Below, piece after piece: positions 1 through 10,973 of a stretch of DNA of 64,000 nucleotides. Position 1 is the first letter of the stretch; the number at the start of each line of letters is the position of its first letter. The stretch lies in NCBI RefSeq assembly GCF_016862895.1, contig NZ_BONV01000018.1:150753-214752 (forward strand). The letters run 5' to 3'. The position numbers were made by a program, and so were the translations under genes. Origin of the DNA: Planotetraspora kaengkrachanensis. GTDB taxonomy: Bacteria; Actinomycetota; Actinomycetes; Streptosporangiales; Streptosporangiaceae. A model generated the notes under the pieces. The model was given only the letters and a program-made list of their open reading frames with translations. It searched no databases and was not told where the DNA came from.

Positions 1-854
1 GCGAGGGTGGCCGCGTCGGGGTGGATCAGGGACTGGCCGCGGGCGGCCTGCCAGGTCACGACGGCGACGAGGCCGCTGTAGCCGAGGGCGGCGGCACCCA
101 CCAGGCGGGCACGCACCCGCTCGTCCCGCAACCAGGCGTACCGGGTGGCCAGGGCGGCCAGGACCGCGGTGAGGACGAGCAGCACCTGGATGCCGTGCAG
201 GCCGAAGAAGTGCGGGACGCGGAAGTCCCCGCCGGTGACGCTCCAGTTGGTGAGGGGCATGCCGTGGCCGTCGGGGTCGCCGATGCCGTGGCCCTGGAAC
301 ATGGGGATCTGGGCACCGTTGGCGTCGGTGACCGTACGGGGGTGAATGTCGGTGACCATCCAGTAGAGCGGGACGAGCATGCCGACGGTGGCCAGTCCCA
401 GCCCGGCGCGGATCGCGCGGGTGAGCGCGGGACCGGCGGTGCGCTGGATCAGCACCATGATCCCGATGATCAGCTGCGCGATCAGGATGATCATCACGCC
501 GTAGGTGAGAAACGGGACCAGCGCCAAGGTGATGGGATCGCTCTGGTCGGCGTTGAAGTGGCTGATGGTGCCGCGGGCGGCCTGCAGGGTGATGACGCCG
601 ACCTCAACGGTCGCGGCGGCGGCGAACACGGTGCCGACCCACCAGCCGAGCCGCCTGCCCTTGACCAGCTTGGACAGCAGCCAGGCGAGTGTCCCGGCGT
701 AGAGGCCGAAGGCGAAGCCGAACTTCAACGGTTTGACCCACACCGACTCGCCCAGCAGCGTCCGGTCGTCGATCAGCAGCCCGGCGACGCAGACGAGCAT
801 CAGGGTGAACATGAGGCCCGCGCAGATCAGCAGCGGACGATGCCAGGACTTCAC
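1..854 (-). CDS. Multi-pass membrane protein, partial (C-terminus beyond left edge)
   Basis: An uninterrupted reading frame runs on the minus strand from a GTG at 854 to the window edge (284 codons, no stop reached). A GGAG Shine-Dalgarno lies 5 bases upstream of the GTG. The protein has about seven hydrophobic segments; the first spans roughly residues 8-27 and a second follows the motif ESVWVKPLKFG near residue 40. Family not recognised. High third-position GC supports this frame over the opposite-strand open frames. It is divergent from the MarR-type regulator at 1058, with a near-perfect dyad in the gap, so control by that regulator is likely (inference). Confidence 0.72.
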   Translation of the reverse strand, partial: MKSWHRPLLICAGLMFTLMLVCVAGLLIDDRTLLGESVWVKPLKFGFAFGLYAGTLAWLLSKLVKGRRLGWWVGTVFAAAATVEVGVITLQAARGTISHFNADQSDPITLALVPFLTYGVMIILIAQLIIGIMVLIQRTAGPALTRAIRAGLGLATVGMLVPLYWMVTDIHPRTVTDANGAQIPMFQGHGIGDPDGHGMPLTNWSVTGGDFRVPHFFGLHGIQVLLVLTAVLAALATRYAWLRDERVRARLVGAAALGYSGLVAVVTWQAARGQSLIHPDAATL

Positions 855-977
855 AGGGACTCCGATCGCAGATCGTTTCGACATGCGAAAAGCTAACTTG
901 CGTTCAGTGTTTCGTCAACAACGTATCTGCCGTTTAACAGGCATGAGGAGTGTGCATTGCAATGGAATGAAGGTGAA

Positions 978-996
978 TGCAAGTGATCGACTTGCA
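978..996. promoter_or_regulatory. Candidate operator: TGCAAGT-N5-ACTTGCA dyad
   Basis: Perfect 7-bp inverted repeat (978-984 and 990-996) around GATCG in the divergent gap between the membrane protein and the MarR-type regulator. A second self-complementary element CATTGCAATG lies at 955-964, and a lone half site ACTTGC at 896-901. Size and placement match a dimeric MarR-type binding site. Assignment to the adjacent regulator is inference. Confidence 0.5.
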
Positions 997-1057
997 ATGA
1001 GCTTCGAGTGGATGCGAGACTGCGATGTCCGCGCCGCCGCGATCAGGAAGGTGCACC

Positions 1058-1756
1058 ATGCCCGGAGGCAGGTTGACCCACCAGGACCGTCGGCAGATCG
1101 CCGACGGCCTGGCTGAAGGGCTCACCTACACCGAGATCGCCGCCAGCCTGGATCGGCCGCTGTCCACCGTCACCCGCGAAGTGGCTCGCAACGGCGGCCC
1201 CGATGGCTACCAGGCAGACCAGGCGCACGAGGCCACCCGGGAACGCGCCAGGAGGAGCCAGCCGGCCTCCGGGGAACCCGAGGTCAAGGCGGTCGATGAC
1301 CTGGAAGAGCAGTTCACCGAAATCATGATCGCCACCGGCCTGTCGCGGATGACCGCCCGCGTGCTCGCCAGCCTCTACCTCACCGACAGCGGCAGCCTCA
1401 CCGCCGCCGAGCTCACCCGGCACCTGCAGGTCAGCCCCGCCTCCATCTCCAAGGCCGTCGGCGAGCTCGAACACCAGGCACTGGTCCGCCGCGAACGTGA
1501 CCCACGCCGGCGCCGCGACCACTACGTCATCGACGCCGACGCTCTCTTCCGTGGCTGGATGGCCAGCGCCCGCCAGAACACGCAGGTGGCCGACTTCGCC
1601 CGCCGGGCGGCCGGCACCCTCGGAGCCGCCTCACCCGCCGGGATCCGGCTGCTGGACATCGGCGACTTCTTCGACCACGTCGGCAGCGCGATGCTGCAGG
1701 CGGCCGAGCAGTGGCGCCAGGCCCACGCCTCCAAGCGAACAGCCGGCCGCACATGA
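1058..1756 (+). CDS. Two-domain regulator: IS30-type HTH plus MarR-like domain
   Basis: 232 residues. The N-terminal part (about residues 4-45, LTHQDRRQIADGL...YTEIAASL) resembles the helix-turn-helix of IS30-type transposases. Residues about 90-190 form a MarR/GbsR-type winged helix (TAAELTRHLQVSPASISKAV, then a wing with RERDPRRRRDHYV). It probably binds DNA as a dimer and controls the divergent membrane protein and itself. The start at 1058 has an AGGAAG Shine-Dalgarno 7 bases upstream; an in-frame ATG at 1025 lacks one. A linear ligand-sensing or repressor role is inferred only. Confidence 0.8.
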   Translation: MPGGRLTHQDRRQIADGLAEGLTYTEIAASLDRPLSTVTREVARNGGPDGYQADQAHEATRERARRSQPASGEPEVKAVDDLEEQFTEIMIATGLSRMTARVLASLYLTDSGSLTAAELTRHLQVSPASISKAVGELEHQALVRRERDPRRRRDHYVIDADALFRGWMASARQNTQVADFARRAAGTLGAASPAGIRLLDIGDFFDHVGSAMLQAAEQWRQAHASKRTAGRT

Positions 1757-1905
1757 CCGGCAGGGTCCCGCCTCACCCGGCGCAGGGGGATACCGGAGAC
1801 AGGGGTCCCATGCGGTGAAGGATGCCGTCTTGCATGCTCAGGGCGGTGGTGAGCGCCAAGGGGGCGCATCGGCCGATCGCTGGGACGGGAACTGAGACCC
1901 CGGAC

Positions 1906-1947
1906 AGCAAGAAGGGGCCGACTGGATAGGGTCGACCCCTTCTTGCT
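1906..1947. terminator. Strong hairpin terminator
   Basis: A 17-bp stem with one mismatch (left arm 1906-1922, right arm 1931-1947, 8-nt loop) reads AGCAAGAAGGGG... into CCCCTTCTTGCT. It sits between the MarR-type gene (+) and the tRNA-Ser (-), which converge on it, so it may serve both. Confidence 0.75.
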
Positions 1948-1964
1948 TCTGCCTCAACCAGGCG

Positions 1965-2050
1965 CGGAGGATAGGAGATTCGAACTCCTGAGGGGTTGCC
2001 CCCAACACGCTTTCCAAGCGTGCGCCCTAGGCCAACTAGGCGAATCCTCC
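1965..2050 (-). tRNA. tRNA-Ser (anticodon GGA)
   Basis: The reverse strand folds as a class II tRNA of 86 nt. The acceptor stem pairs GGAGGAT (2050-2044) with ATCCTCC (1972-1966), with a G discriminator at 1965. The anticodon loop is CTTGGAAAG, giving anticodon GGA (reads UCC/UCU). There is a long variable arm and a T loop TTCGAAT. CCA is not encoded. No integrase or direct repeat suggests it is used as an attachment site here. Confidence 0.95.
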
Positions 2051-2149
2051 GCCGAACAGCTTAGCGGACGTTCAGCCATACGGTGACCGCGGTTTTTCGC
2101 GGGTTTTCACGGCCTGCGCACACGCCTGGAGTGGTTAGACTGTGCCTCG

Positions 2150-2237
2150 GACCCCTCGCGCGGCGTCATCCTGTGAACCTCCCCAGGGCCGGAAGGCAGC
2201 AAGGATAAGCGGGCTCTGGCGGGTGCGCGAGGGGTTC
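2150..2237 (+). ncRNA. ffs: Signal recognition particle RNA, small bacterial type (4.5S)
   Basis: The apical domain is unmistakable: GTGAACC near 2172, a GGAA tetraloop within GGCCGGAAGGC, and the asymmetric-loop sequence CAGCAAGG before GGGCTCTGGCGGG. The terminal stem pairs ACCCCTCGCGC (2151-2161) with GCGCGAGGGGT (2225-2235). The RNA binds Ffh to target membrane proteins. It lies directly upstream of dnaX, as is usual in actinobacteria. Exact ends are estimated from the terminal stem. Confidence 0.93.
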
Positions 2238-2286
2238 TTTTCAGTTAGCGGGACCGCCCGCCGGGTTGAACCCCCGAGGAGACGGC

Positions 2287-4689
2287 ATGAGCCTTGCGCT
2301 GTACCGCAAGTACAGGCCCGGGACGTTCGCCGAGGTCAAGGGGCAAGAGCACGTCACGGAGCCGCTGCGGCAGGCCCTGCGCAGCGGCCGGATCAACCAC
2401 GCCTACCTGTTCAGCGGTCCCCGCGGTTGCGGCAAGACGTCCAGCGCCCGCATCCTCGCCAGGTCCCTCAACTGCGAGAAGGGCCCCACGCCCGATCCGT
2501 GCGGCGAGTGTGACTCCTGTGTCGCCCTGGCCCCCACCGGGCCGGGTCACCTCGACGTCATCGAGATCGACGCCGCCTCCCACGGTGGTGTGGACGACGC
2601 CCGCGACCTTCGTGAGCGGGCGTTCTTCGCCCCCGTCTCGGCCCGTTTCAAGATCTACATCATCGACGAGGCCCACATGGTCACGCGTGAGGGCTTCAAC
2701 GCGCTGCTCAAGCTCGTCGAAGAGCCTCCGCCGCACCTGAAGTTCGTCTTCGCGACCACCGAGCCGGAGAAGGTCATCGGGACGATCAAGTCCCGCACCC
2801 ACCACTATCCGTTCCGGCTCATGCCGCCGAGCACGCTCCGGCAGCTCATGGAGGAGATCCTCGACTCGGAGGCGGTGCCGTACGAACCGGCCGCGCTGCC
2901 GTTGGTGGTCCGCGCGGGCGCCGGCTCGGCCAGAGACTCCCTGTCGATCCTCGACCAGCTCCTGGCGGGAGCGGACGAGGGCGGCATCACCTACCAGCGC
3001 GCGGTCTCCCTGCTCGGCTACACCGACGGAGGCCTGCTCGACGAGGTGATCGACGCCTTCGCCAAGCACGACGGCGCGCAGGTTTTCCAGACGCTGAACC
3101 GCGTCATCGAGGGTGGTCACGACCCCCGCCGGTTCGCCATGGACCTGCTGGAGCGCTTCCGCGACCTGGTGATCCTCGCGAACGTCCCCGAGGCCGCGAG
3201 CAACGGGCTTCTCGACCGCCCCGCCGACGAGCTGACCGGCCTGCAGGCGCAGGCCGCCTCGATGGGACCGGCCGAGCTCACCCGGGCCGCCGAGGTCTTC
3301 AACACCGGGCTGACCGAGATGCGCGGGGCGACGTCCCCCCGGCTGCTCCTCGAGTTGATGTGCGCCCGCGTCCTGCTGCCCGCCGTGGACCAGGGCGAGA
3401 CCGCGATGCTCGCGCGCCTCGAACGTCTCGAGCGCGGCGGCGTGTCCGCGGCACCCTACGCGGCGCCCGTCGCCTCGTCGGCCGTCCCGCCGCAGCCGGC
3501 GCCTCAGGTGCCCGTCCAGGCTCATCCCCAGAGCGCCCCGTCCGCCTCGGCTCCGCGGCCCGAGCCCTCCGCTCCTGCCGTCTCGGTCTCGGCGGCGGCC
3601 ACCGGGGCGGAGCCGTCCGCCGTCCAGGGCGACGACGACTGGCCGACGCCCGCGAGGCCCGCGACCCCGGCGGCGGCGCCCGAGGCCGCCCAGACCGGGC
3701 CCGATCCCGTCGGCGGTGCGGGAGGGCCGGTGCAGCAGGCCTGGCCGCGGGTCCTGGAGGCGGTCAAGAACAGGCAGCGGGTCGCCTGGATGATCCTCAA
3801 CGCCCAGGGCCGGTTGCTGGGCGTGGAGGGCAACCTCGTCACCGTGGGCTTCGAGAAGCCGGGCGACGTCCAGGGATTCCTCAAGGGCAAGCGCGACGAA
3901 GTGGTGGTCGCGGCGCTCGGCGACGTCCTCGGCGGCAACTGGCGAGTGGACGTGGTCGTCGGCGGCTCCGGTCCCGGCGGCGGCATGGGCGCGCGCGGTC
4001 CCGCCGCACCGTCCGGCGGCAACGGCCCGGTGGGCGGCCCCGCGGCGCCCAACGGCCACGGCTCAGGGCCGGGCGCGGGATCTCCCCCGGCCGGACCGGT
4101 GGACGCCGGCACGACGGGGGGCCGGGGTCCTGAGGTTCGCGGGTCCGATCAGCCGTCGGCGGGGTCGCCGGGCACCGCGGTAAGCGAGGACGCCGCTCTG
4201 GCAGGCGCCTCAGGAAACAGCCAGACGCAGAACGGCTCACGGCAGAACGGCGCGGCTCAAAACGGTTCTGCTCAGAACGGCTCGGGACACAACGGTTCGG
4301 GACACAACGGTTCCGGGCAGAGCGGCTTGAGCACGGCAGGGAACGCGGCTGGCCCGGTCGCCTCGGGACCGTCCGCGATGACCGACGAGTCCTGGCCGGA
4401 CGAGCCGTCCGACGACGACGACGGCCCGGCGATGGCCACGGCCGGCGCGAGAGCCGGCCGGGCGGCCGGTTCCGGCCTGGCCGCCGCGAAGTCGGCCGCG
4501 AGAGCCGCCGCTCAGGCGGGACCCCGCCAGGCGTGGCCCGAGTCGGTGCCGAGCCGTAAAGCCGCGCCCGCGTCCGAGGCCGACGACGTCGACTCGTTGA
4601 ACGACGCCGAGGCGAGCGAGCTCAGCGGCATGGCTCTCATCCAGCGTGAGCTCGGCGGCCGGATCATCGAGGAGATCGACCACTCGTGA
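2287..4689 (+). CDS. dnaX: DNA polymerase III subunits gamma/tau
   Basis: Clamp-loader AAA+ ATPase of the replicative polymerase, 800 residues. It has a P-loop GPRGCGKTSS (about 44-53), a four-Cys zinc site in CEKGPTPDPCGECDSC (about 62-78), Walker B IIDEAHMV (about 124-131) and sensor region FATTEPEKV. Domain III follows to about residue 380. The C-terminal 400 residues are a low-complexity linker rich in Pro, Ala and Gly, with a tandem QNGS-type repeat (4231-4323), ending in a conserved acidic segment. The start at 2287 is preceded by GAGGAG; an upstream in-frame TTG at 2266 is less likely. No slippery A-rich heptamer is visible, so only the full-length form is predicted. Confidence 0.96.
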   Translation: MSLALYRKYRPGTFAEVKGQEHVTEPLRQALRSGRINHAYLFSGPRGCGKTSSARILARSLNCEKGPTPDPCGECDSCVALAPTGPGHLDVIEIDAASHGGVDDARDLRERAFFAPVSARFKIYIIDEAHMVTREGFNALLKLVEEPPPHLKFVFATTEPEKVIGTIKSRTHHYPFRLMPPSTLRQLMEEILDSEAVPYEPAALPLVVRAGAGSARDSLSILDQLLAGADEGGITYQRAVSLLGYTDGGLLDEVIDAFAKHDGAQVFQTLNRVIEGGHDPRRFAMDLLERFRDLVILANVPEAASNGLLDRPADELTGLQAQAASMGPAELTRAAEVFNTGLTEMRGATSPRLLLELMCARVLLPAVDQGETAMLARLERLERGGVSAAPYAAPVASSAVPPQPAPQVPVQAHPQSAPSASAPRPEPSAPAVSVSAAATGAEPSAVQGDDDWPTPARPATPAAAPEAAQTGPDPVGGAGGPVQQAWPRVLEAVKNRQRVAWMILNAQGRLLGVEGNLVTVGFEKPGDVQGFLKGKRDEVVVAALGDVLGGNWRVDVVVGGSGPGGGMGARGPAAPSGGNGPVGGPAAPNGHGSGPGAGSPPAGPVDAGTTGGRGPEVRGSDQPSAGSPGTAVSEDAALAGASGNSQTQNGSRQNGAAQNGSAQNGSGHNGSGHNGSGQSGLSTAGNAAGPVASGPSAMTDESWPDEPSDDDDGPAMATAGARAGRAAGSGLAAAKSAARAAAQAGPRQAWPESVPSRKAAPASEADDVDSLNDAEASELSGMALIQRELGGRIIEEIDHS
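4231..4323 (+). repeat. Imperfect 15-bp tandem repeat inside dnaX tail
   Basis: About six degenerate units encode (Q/H)NG(S/A)-type pentapeptides, for example CAGAACGGCTCG and CACAACGGTTCG. The unit length keeps the frame, so copy number can vary without breaking the linker of the tau tail. Confidence 0.7.
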
Positions 4690-4695
4690 CCCGGG

Positions 4696-6105
4696 TCACC
4701 CGCCGTCGAGGCTGAGCCGTACCGAAGCCGCGGCGTGGCGCTCGTCCCCCTCGGGGAGCGCCGAAACGAGGCGTTCGAGCACTTCGACGTCGTCGTGCCC
4801 GGCGGTGGTCTGGGCGTAGGTCCACAGATCGTCGATCGTGCCCCTCGTCAGTAGACCCGTGCGGACCCTGGCCTCCAGTTCGTTCCGCGCCTGCCGGATG
4901 GCCGGGGCCTCCGAACGGGGAAGCAGCGGCCCCTGGTAGTGGCGGGCCACGGTCGCGAGGTCACCGGCCGCGAGCGCCTGCCGTACGGTGAGGAAGTCCG
5001 CGGAGACCTCGCAGGTCAGCCTGTACGGCTTGGCGGCGATGGCCCTGGTCAGCTGGGATCGGAGGCGGTGGATCTCGGCCCGGATGGTCACCGGGTTTCC
5101 GTCGTCGCCGTACAGGAGGTAGGAGAGCCTCTCGGCGGTCAGGCCGCGCGGGTGGGCGGCCAGCAGCGTGAGTATCTCCGCGTGCCTGAGCGAGAGCGGG
5201 ACCCGGATGCCGTCGAGGTACGCGAAGGGATGGTCGGCGCCCAGCAGGTTCAGCGTGAGCCGGGGGACGGGGGACGAGTCCAGCGTATGGATCCGATAGG
5301 CGTCCCCGAGAGGCTCGAGGACGGCGACGCGGCCGTCCGGCAGCACCATGCGGTCACCGTGGTCCGGAAGCGGGACCCGCGCCCCGAGCCGCCGGTCGCC
5401 GGCGATGATCCGGCCGGTCAGGGTGACGAGAGTGCCGGAACGGCCGGGGCGGTGGTAGCGCGCCCGCAGCCGCTCGTCGTGCTCGCGCATCCACAACATG
5501 AGATGGCTCTCCGCCAGGCGGGCCGCCGCTGCGACGAGGGCGACGGACGCGGGATGCAGGGCGCGGGAGGTCCCGGTGATGTCGAGGCAGCCGAGCACAC
5601 CGCCCGAGTCGGGGTCGACGACGGGCGCGCCGGCGCAGGACCAGTCGTGCAGAGCGAGGGCCAGATGCTCGGCCGCGTAGACGTGCGCCGGCTTCTTCAT
5701 GGCCAGCGCCGTGCCGATGCCGTTGGTGCCCACCGCCTGCTCCGACCAGTGGAAGCCGTCGGCCAGGCCGATCGTGTCGGCCTTCCTGCGGACCTGGTGG
5801 TGTCCTTCGCGCCACAGGACCATGCCGTCGGCGTCGGTGATCACCATGATGTGCGCGGCCTCGTCGGCGATCTGCAGCAGTGTGTGGCGGAGCATCGGGA
5901 GCAGCCGGCTCATCGGGTGGCTCGCCCGCGCGTCACCGATCTCGTCGGTGTCGTAGATCAACGGGGCAGCGTGCCGGTCGGGATCGATTCCGGCGTCGAG
6001 GGACCGGCGCCAGGACTCCAGGATGGCCTTGCGCGGCCCGCCTTCGCCGGTGCGGTCACCCCTCATCAGCGCCTCGTGGAACCGGCGGACTGACAGGTCC
6101 GGCAT
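4696..6105 (-). CDS. GAF-domain transcriptional regulator (AcoR-like N-terminus, no AAA+ domain)
   Basis: 469 residues. The first 220 residues match the sensor part of AcoR-type activators: ILESWRRSLDAGIDPD, then a GAF domain with GFHWSEQAVGTNGIGTAL and DPDSGGVLGCLDITG. The sigma-54 AAA+ module is absent. Instead, the C-terminal half carries a winged-helix-like segment (SLRHAEILTLLAAHPRGL...IRAEIHRLRSQL) typical of actinobacterial GAF regulators. The ligand is unknown. The start at 6105 has GGGGGTG upstream. It converges on dnaX with only 6 bp between stop codons. Confidence 0.78.
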   Translation of the reverse strand: MPDLSVRRFHEALMRGDRTGEGGPRKAILESWRRSLDAGIDPDRHAAPLIYDTDEIGDARASHPMSRLLPMLRHTLLQIADEAAHIMVITDADGMVLWREGHHQVRRKADTIGLADGFHWSEQAVGTNGIGTALAMKKPAHVYAAEHLALALHDWSCAGAPVVDPDSGGVLGCLDITGTSRALHPASVALVAAAARLAESHLMLWMREHDERLRARYHRPGRSGTLVTLTGRIIAGDRRLGARVPLPDHGDRMVLPDGRVAVLEPLGDAYRIHTLDSSPVPRLTLNLLGADHPFAYLDGIRVPLSLRHAEILTLLAAHPRGLTAERLSYLLYGDDGNPVTIRAEIHRLRSQLTRAIAAKPYRLTCEVSADFLTVRQALAAGDLATVARHYQGPLLPRSEAPAIRQARNELEARVRTGLLTRGTIDDLWTYAQTTAGHDDVEVLERLVSALPEGDERHAAASVRLSLDGG

Positions 6106-6625
6106 CAGGCACCCCCGGGGCGGTCGGGTGAAGCGTATGGAGGACGTCTCGACAACTGCCTAACATCCGAGACGGCATTTGCCAATCTCCATGAGTAACC
6201 ATTTGATCGCAACCTGTATGCAACGTAGGGCCGGTTACGTTTGCCTCGTCACGTCGGACGGCGACGACCAGGCGTGATGGGAAGGGCGACTCCCTGCCGC
6301 TGGAGGGGGGACGGGAATCGGCCGGACCAGGATTCCGCATGGATGGGAACTGTGGGGGTAGCGCGGTTCCCATCCGTGCGGTTCCTTCTGTCATTTCCGG
6401 TTAATGCCTCTTTTCCCGTTCATCGAACCTGTGGGGCGAGGCTGCCGAGAGGCCCGGTTGGCGCGTGTGTTGCGTCCCCCTGCCTGGGCCTATGGCTCTT
6501 GACCTTCGTTTGTGATTGCGCTGCCGATTGCGGGGAACACGCAGGCGCGCCAGTGCCAGAACGGCCGCGAACCCCGTAGGCTCGTCGCGACGAACACGTC
6601 GCAGGACGCTGAGGAGCGCAGGATT
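6106..6625. other. 520-bp divergent intergenic region (GAF regulator / ybaB-recR operon)
   Basis: No gene with coding character is seen. It holds the promoters for the regulator (-) and the ybaB-recR operon (+). A GTAACC/GGTTAC inverted pair lies at 6195-6200 and 6233-6238. A TAGGCT hexamer at about 6576-6581 may be the -10 of ybaB. The AT-richer part is 6160-6240. Confidence 0.45.
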
Positions 6626-6973
6626 GTGAACCCAGGGGATGTCAACCTCCAGCAGTTGCTGGAGCAGGCTCAGCTGATGCAGCAGCAGCTCGTCTCCGCG
6701 CAGCAGGAGCTCAGCGATGCGGAGGTCGAGGGCAGCGCGGGAGGCGGTCTCGTGGTCGCCACCGTGAACGGCAGCGGCGAACTGCTCGAGCTCGAGATCA
6801 GCCCGAACGCCATCGACGGCGACGACGCGCAGGAGACCGCCGACACGGTCGCCGACCTCGTGCTCGCCGCCGTGCGTGACGCCGTTCGCGCCGCCGCGGA
6901 GCTGCAGCAGGAGAAACTCGGCCCGCTCGCACAGGGGCTCGGCGGCGGCCTCGGCCAGCTGCCGGGGTTCTAG
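6626..6973 (+). CDS. YbaB/EbfC family nucleoid-associated protein
   Basis: 115 residues. It has the heptad-like N-terminal helix [23 protein letters not shown], a central beta part ([22 protein letters not shown]) and a C-terminal helix ending in Gly-rich [12 protein letters not shown], as in this dimeric DNA-binding family. The GTG start at 6626 follows GAGGAG by 9 bases and gives the family's usual N-terminus. It sits 5 bp before recR, the conserved dnaX-ybaB-recR arrangement, here interrupted only by the inverted GAF regulator. Confidence 0.9.
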   Translation: MNPGDVNLQQLLEQAQLMQQQLVSAQQELSDAEVEGSAGGGLVVATVNGSGELLELEISPNAIDGDDAQETADTVADLVLAAVRDAVRAAAELQQEKLGPLAQGLGGGLGQLPGF

Positions 6974-6978
6974 AAGCC

Positions 6979-7578
6979 ATGTACGAAGGGGTCGTCCAGA
7001 ACCTGATCGACGAGCTCGGGCTGCTGCCCGGCGTCGGTCCGAAGAGCGCGCAGCGCATCGCCTTCCATCTGCTCGCCGCCGAGCCTGCGGATGTGAAGCG
7101 GTTGGCGCACGCGCTGCTCGAGGTCAAGGAGAAGGTCCGCTTCTGCCGGATCTGCGGCAACGTCGCCGCGGAGGTGGAGTGCCGGATCTGCCGGGACCAG
7201 CGGCGCGACCCGCATGTGATCTGTGTCGTCGAGGAGTCGAAAGACGTCGTGGCGATCGAGAGGACCCGCGAGTTCCGTGGTCGCTACCACGTCCTCGGCG
7301 GGGCGATCAGCCCGATCGACGGCGTGGGTCCCGACGATCTGAAGATCCGCGAGCTGATGGCGCGCCTGGCCGACGGCCAGGTGACCGAACTGATCCTCGC
7401 GACCGACCCGAACCTCGAGGGCGAGGCGACGGCCACCTATCTGGCCAGGCTCGTCAAGCCCCTGGGGCTGAAAGTGACACGACTGGCCAGCGGTCTGCCT
7501 GTAGGCGGTGACCTCGAGTACGCCGACGAGGTCACCTTGGGCCGCGCTTTCGAAGGACGGAGGCTGCTGGATGTCTGA
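6979..7578 (+). CDS. recR: Recombination mediator RecR
   Basis: 199 residues, the normal length. Present are the helix-hairpin-helix [16 protein letters not shown] (about 14-29), the C4 zinc finger [16 protein letters not shown] (about 57-72) and the Toprim domain beginning [10 protein letters not shown]. RecR works with RecO (and RecF) to load RecA at single-strand gaps. It shares an operon with ybaB and overlaps the next gene by 8 bp. Confidence 0.96.
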   Translation: MYEGVVQNLIDELGLLPGVGPKSAQRIAFHLLAAEPADVKRLAHALLEVKEKVRFCRICGNVAAEVECRICRDQRRDPHVICVVEESKDVVAIERTREFRGRYHVLGGAISPIDGVGPDDLKIRELMARLADGQVTELILATDPNLEGEATATYLARLVKPLGLKVTRLASGLPVGGDLEYADEVTLGRAFEGRRLLDV

Positions 7579-8101
7579 AGAGCTGAACAACCTGGCCGAA
7601 CGGGTTGCCGGACACGCCCAGAACTACATCGACGGGCTGACCCGCCTGGCGGGCGGCGAGGGCGGCGACGCCATCCTGCCCCTGCTCCTGGTGGAGGTGG
7701 CGCAGGTCAGCCTCGCGGGCACCCAGCTCGGAGCCATGGAGGACGTGATCCTCAGGGGCAACGTCGAGCCCGCGCTGAGCGACGACCCCGACATCGACCC
7801 GCTCCGTACGGCTCTCGCCACGCGCCTCGGGCCGGTGGACGACTACGCCGAGGTGTTCGACCCGTACAAGGACACGGGCGTGACGCCGTACCGGCTGTCC
7901 GACGACCTGTCCGCGGTCGCGGCCGACTTGATCCACGGGCTGCGGCACTACTGGGCCGGCCGGCCGCTCGAGGCGCTGTGGTGGTGGCAGTACTCCTACT
8001 TCAACACGTGGGGGAACCACGCGGGCGCCGCGCTGCGTGCGCTGCACGCGCTCGTCGCGCACACCCGTCTCGACGTGGTGGAAGAGAGCACGGTCGTCTG
8101 A
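7571..8101 (+). CDS. DUF5063 domain protein
   Basis: 176 residues, starting at an ATG inside the last codons of recR (8-bp overlap), so it is translationally coupled. The C-terminal half matches the actinobacterial DUF5063 family ([55 protein letters not shown]). No signal peptide or membrane segment. Function unknown; the fixed position after recR suggests a link to DNA repair or only operon history. Confidence 0.85.
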   Translation: MSEELNNLAERVAGHAQNYIDGLTRLAGGEGGDAILPLLLVEVAQVSLAGTQLGAMEDVILRGNVEPALSDDPDIDPLRTALATRLGPVDDYAEVFDPYKDTGVTPYRLSDDLSAVAADLIHGLRHYWAGRPLEALWWWQYSYFNTWGNHAGAALRALHALVAHTRLDVVEESTVV

Positions 8102-8114
8102 TCGTCCACATGCT

Positions 8115-8153
8115 GATCTAGTCAGATCGGGCTTTGGGACCCCCAAGTACACT
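8115..8153 (+). promoter_or_regulatory. Possible lysC promoter region with inverted repeats
   Basis: The gap before lysC holds GATCT-AGTC-AGATC (8115-8128), TTGGG-ACC-CCCAA (8134-8146) and a -10-like TACACT (8148-8153), 35 bp before the GTG start. No good -35 box is seen. The dyads could be operators or a weak terminator for the recR operon. Confidence 0.35.
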
Positions 8154-8188
8154 GTGAGCTCCACGTCCTGATTCGTTCGGAGAGTCCT

Positions 8189-10526
<2,338 letters not shown>

Positions 10527-10530
<4 letters not shown>

Positions 10531-10945
10531 TCATGCACAGATTCGCGTGCGGGGGGTGTGACCAGCTCACCCCTCGCGCGTGATCATGCACAGGCTCGGC
10601 GATGGGGTGGTTGACCAGCCCAACGTAACGCGTGATCATGCACAGGCTCGCGAATCTATGGGCTGACCTGGTTAAACATCATTCGTGATCATGCACGCCT
10701 TCGCGGAAGCCGTCTTGGGCCAGGGCCTATTCGGTGTGTGATCATGCATCGCGGCCCGTGCCGCTCGTGCGAGGCCTGATCGTGAGTAGTCGGATCCCCG
10801 GCGCAAGGCCGACATGGAGTCGCCGAAGTGCATGATCACAACAGGCATTCACCCAGCTCGCCGAGGCATGCCGAGAACGTGTGCATGATCACGGACGGCA
10901 TCGTGCCTGGTCAATCCAGCGATTCGCGAACCCGTGCATGATCAC
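10527..10945. repeat. Array of eight GTGATCATGCAC elements on a 53-bp pitch, in two inverted arms
   Basis: Five copies read on the plus strand (starts 10527, 10580, 10632, 10685, 10738; the fifth ends in T instead of C) and three on the minus strand (10828-10839, 10881-10892, 10934-10945). Start-to-start distances are 53, 52, 53, 53, then 90 at the arm switch, then 53 and 53. Units also share a TTCGCG-like box at unit positions 16-21 and a TGACCAG box at positions 33-39 (units 1, 2 and 8 exact; unit 3 TGACCTG; unit 4 GGGCCAG). The array fills the gap between convergent genes. Copy 1 contains the asd stop codon. No function known to me. Confidence 0.9.
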
Positions 10946-10973
10946 GCGTGGGGTTTGTGCAGCGTGTGGGGGG

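Noticed and set aside
21..896. 291-residue plus-strand open frame at the left edge
   Set aside because: Asp/Gly/Arg-rich composition without domains; the opposite strand carries a continuous seven-helix membrane protein with proper codon use and a Shine-Dalgarno.
1965..2050. tRNA-Ser as an attachment site for an integrated element
   Set aside because: No integrase, no repeated 3' tRNA fragment and only core genes on both sides.
2245..4059. 604-residue minus-strand frame
   Set aside because: Antisense shadow of dnaX with Arg/Gly/Val-rich sequence and no family motif.
2287..4689. Programmed frameshift producing a short gamma form of DnaX
   Set aside because: No A-rich slippery heptamer was seen near the end of domain III.
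4939..6093. 384-residue plus-strand frame
   Set aside because: Antisense to the GAF regulator; composition is that of a shadow frame.
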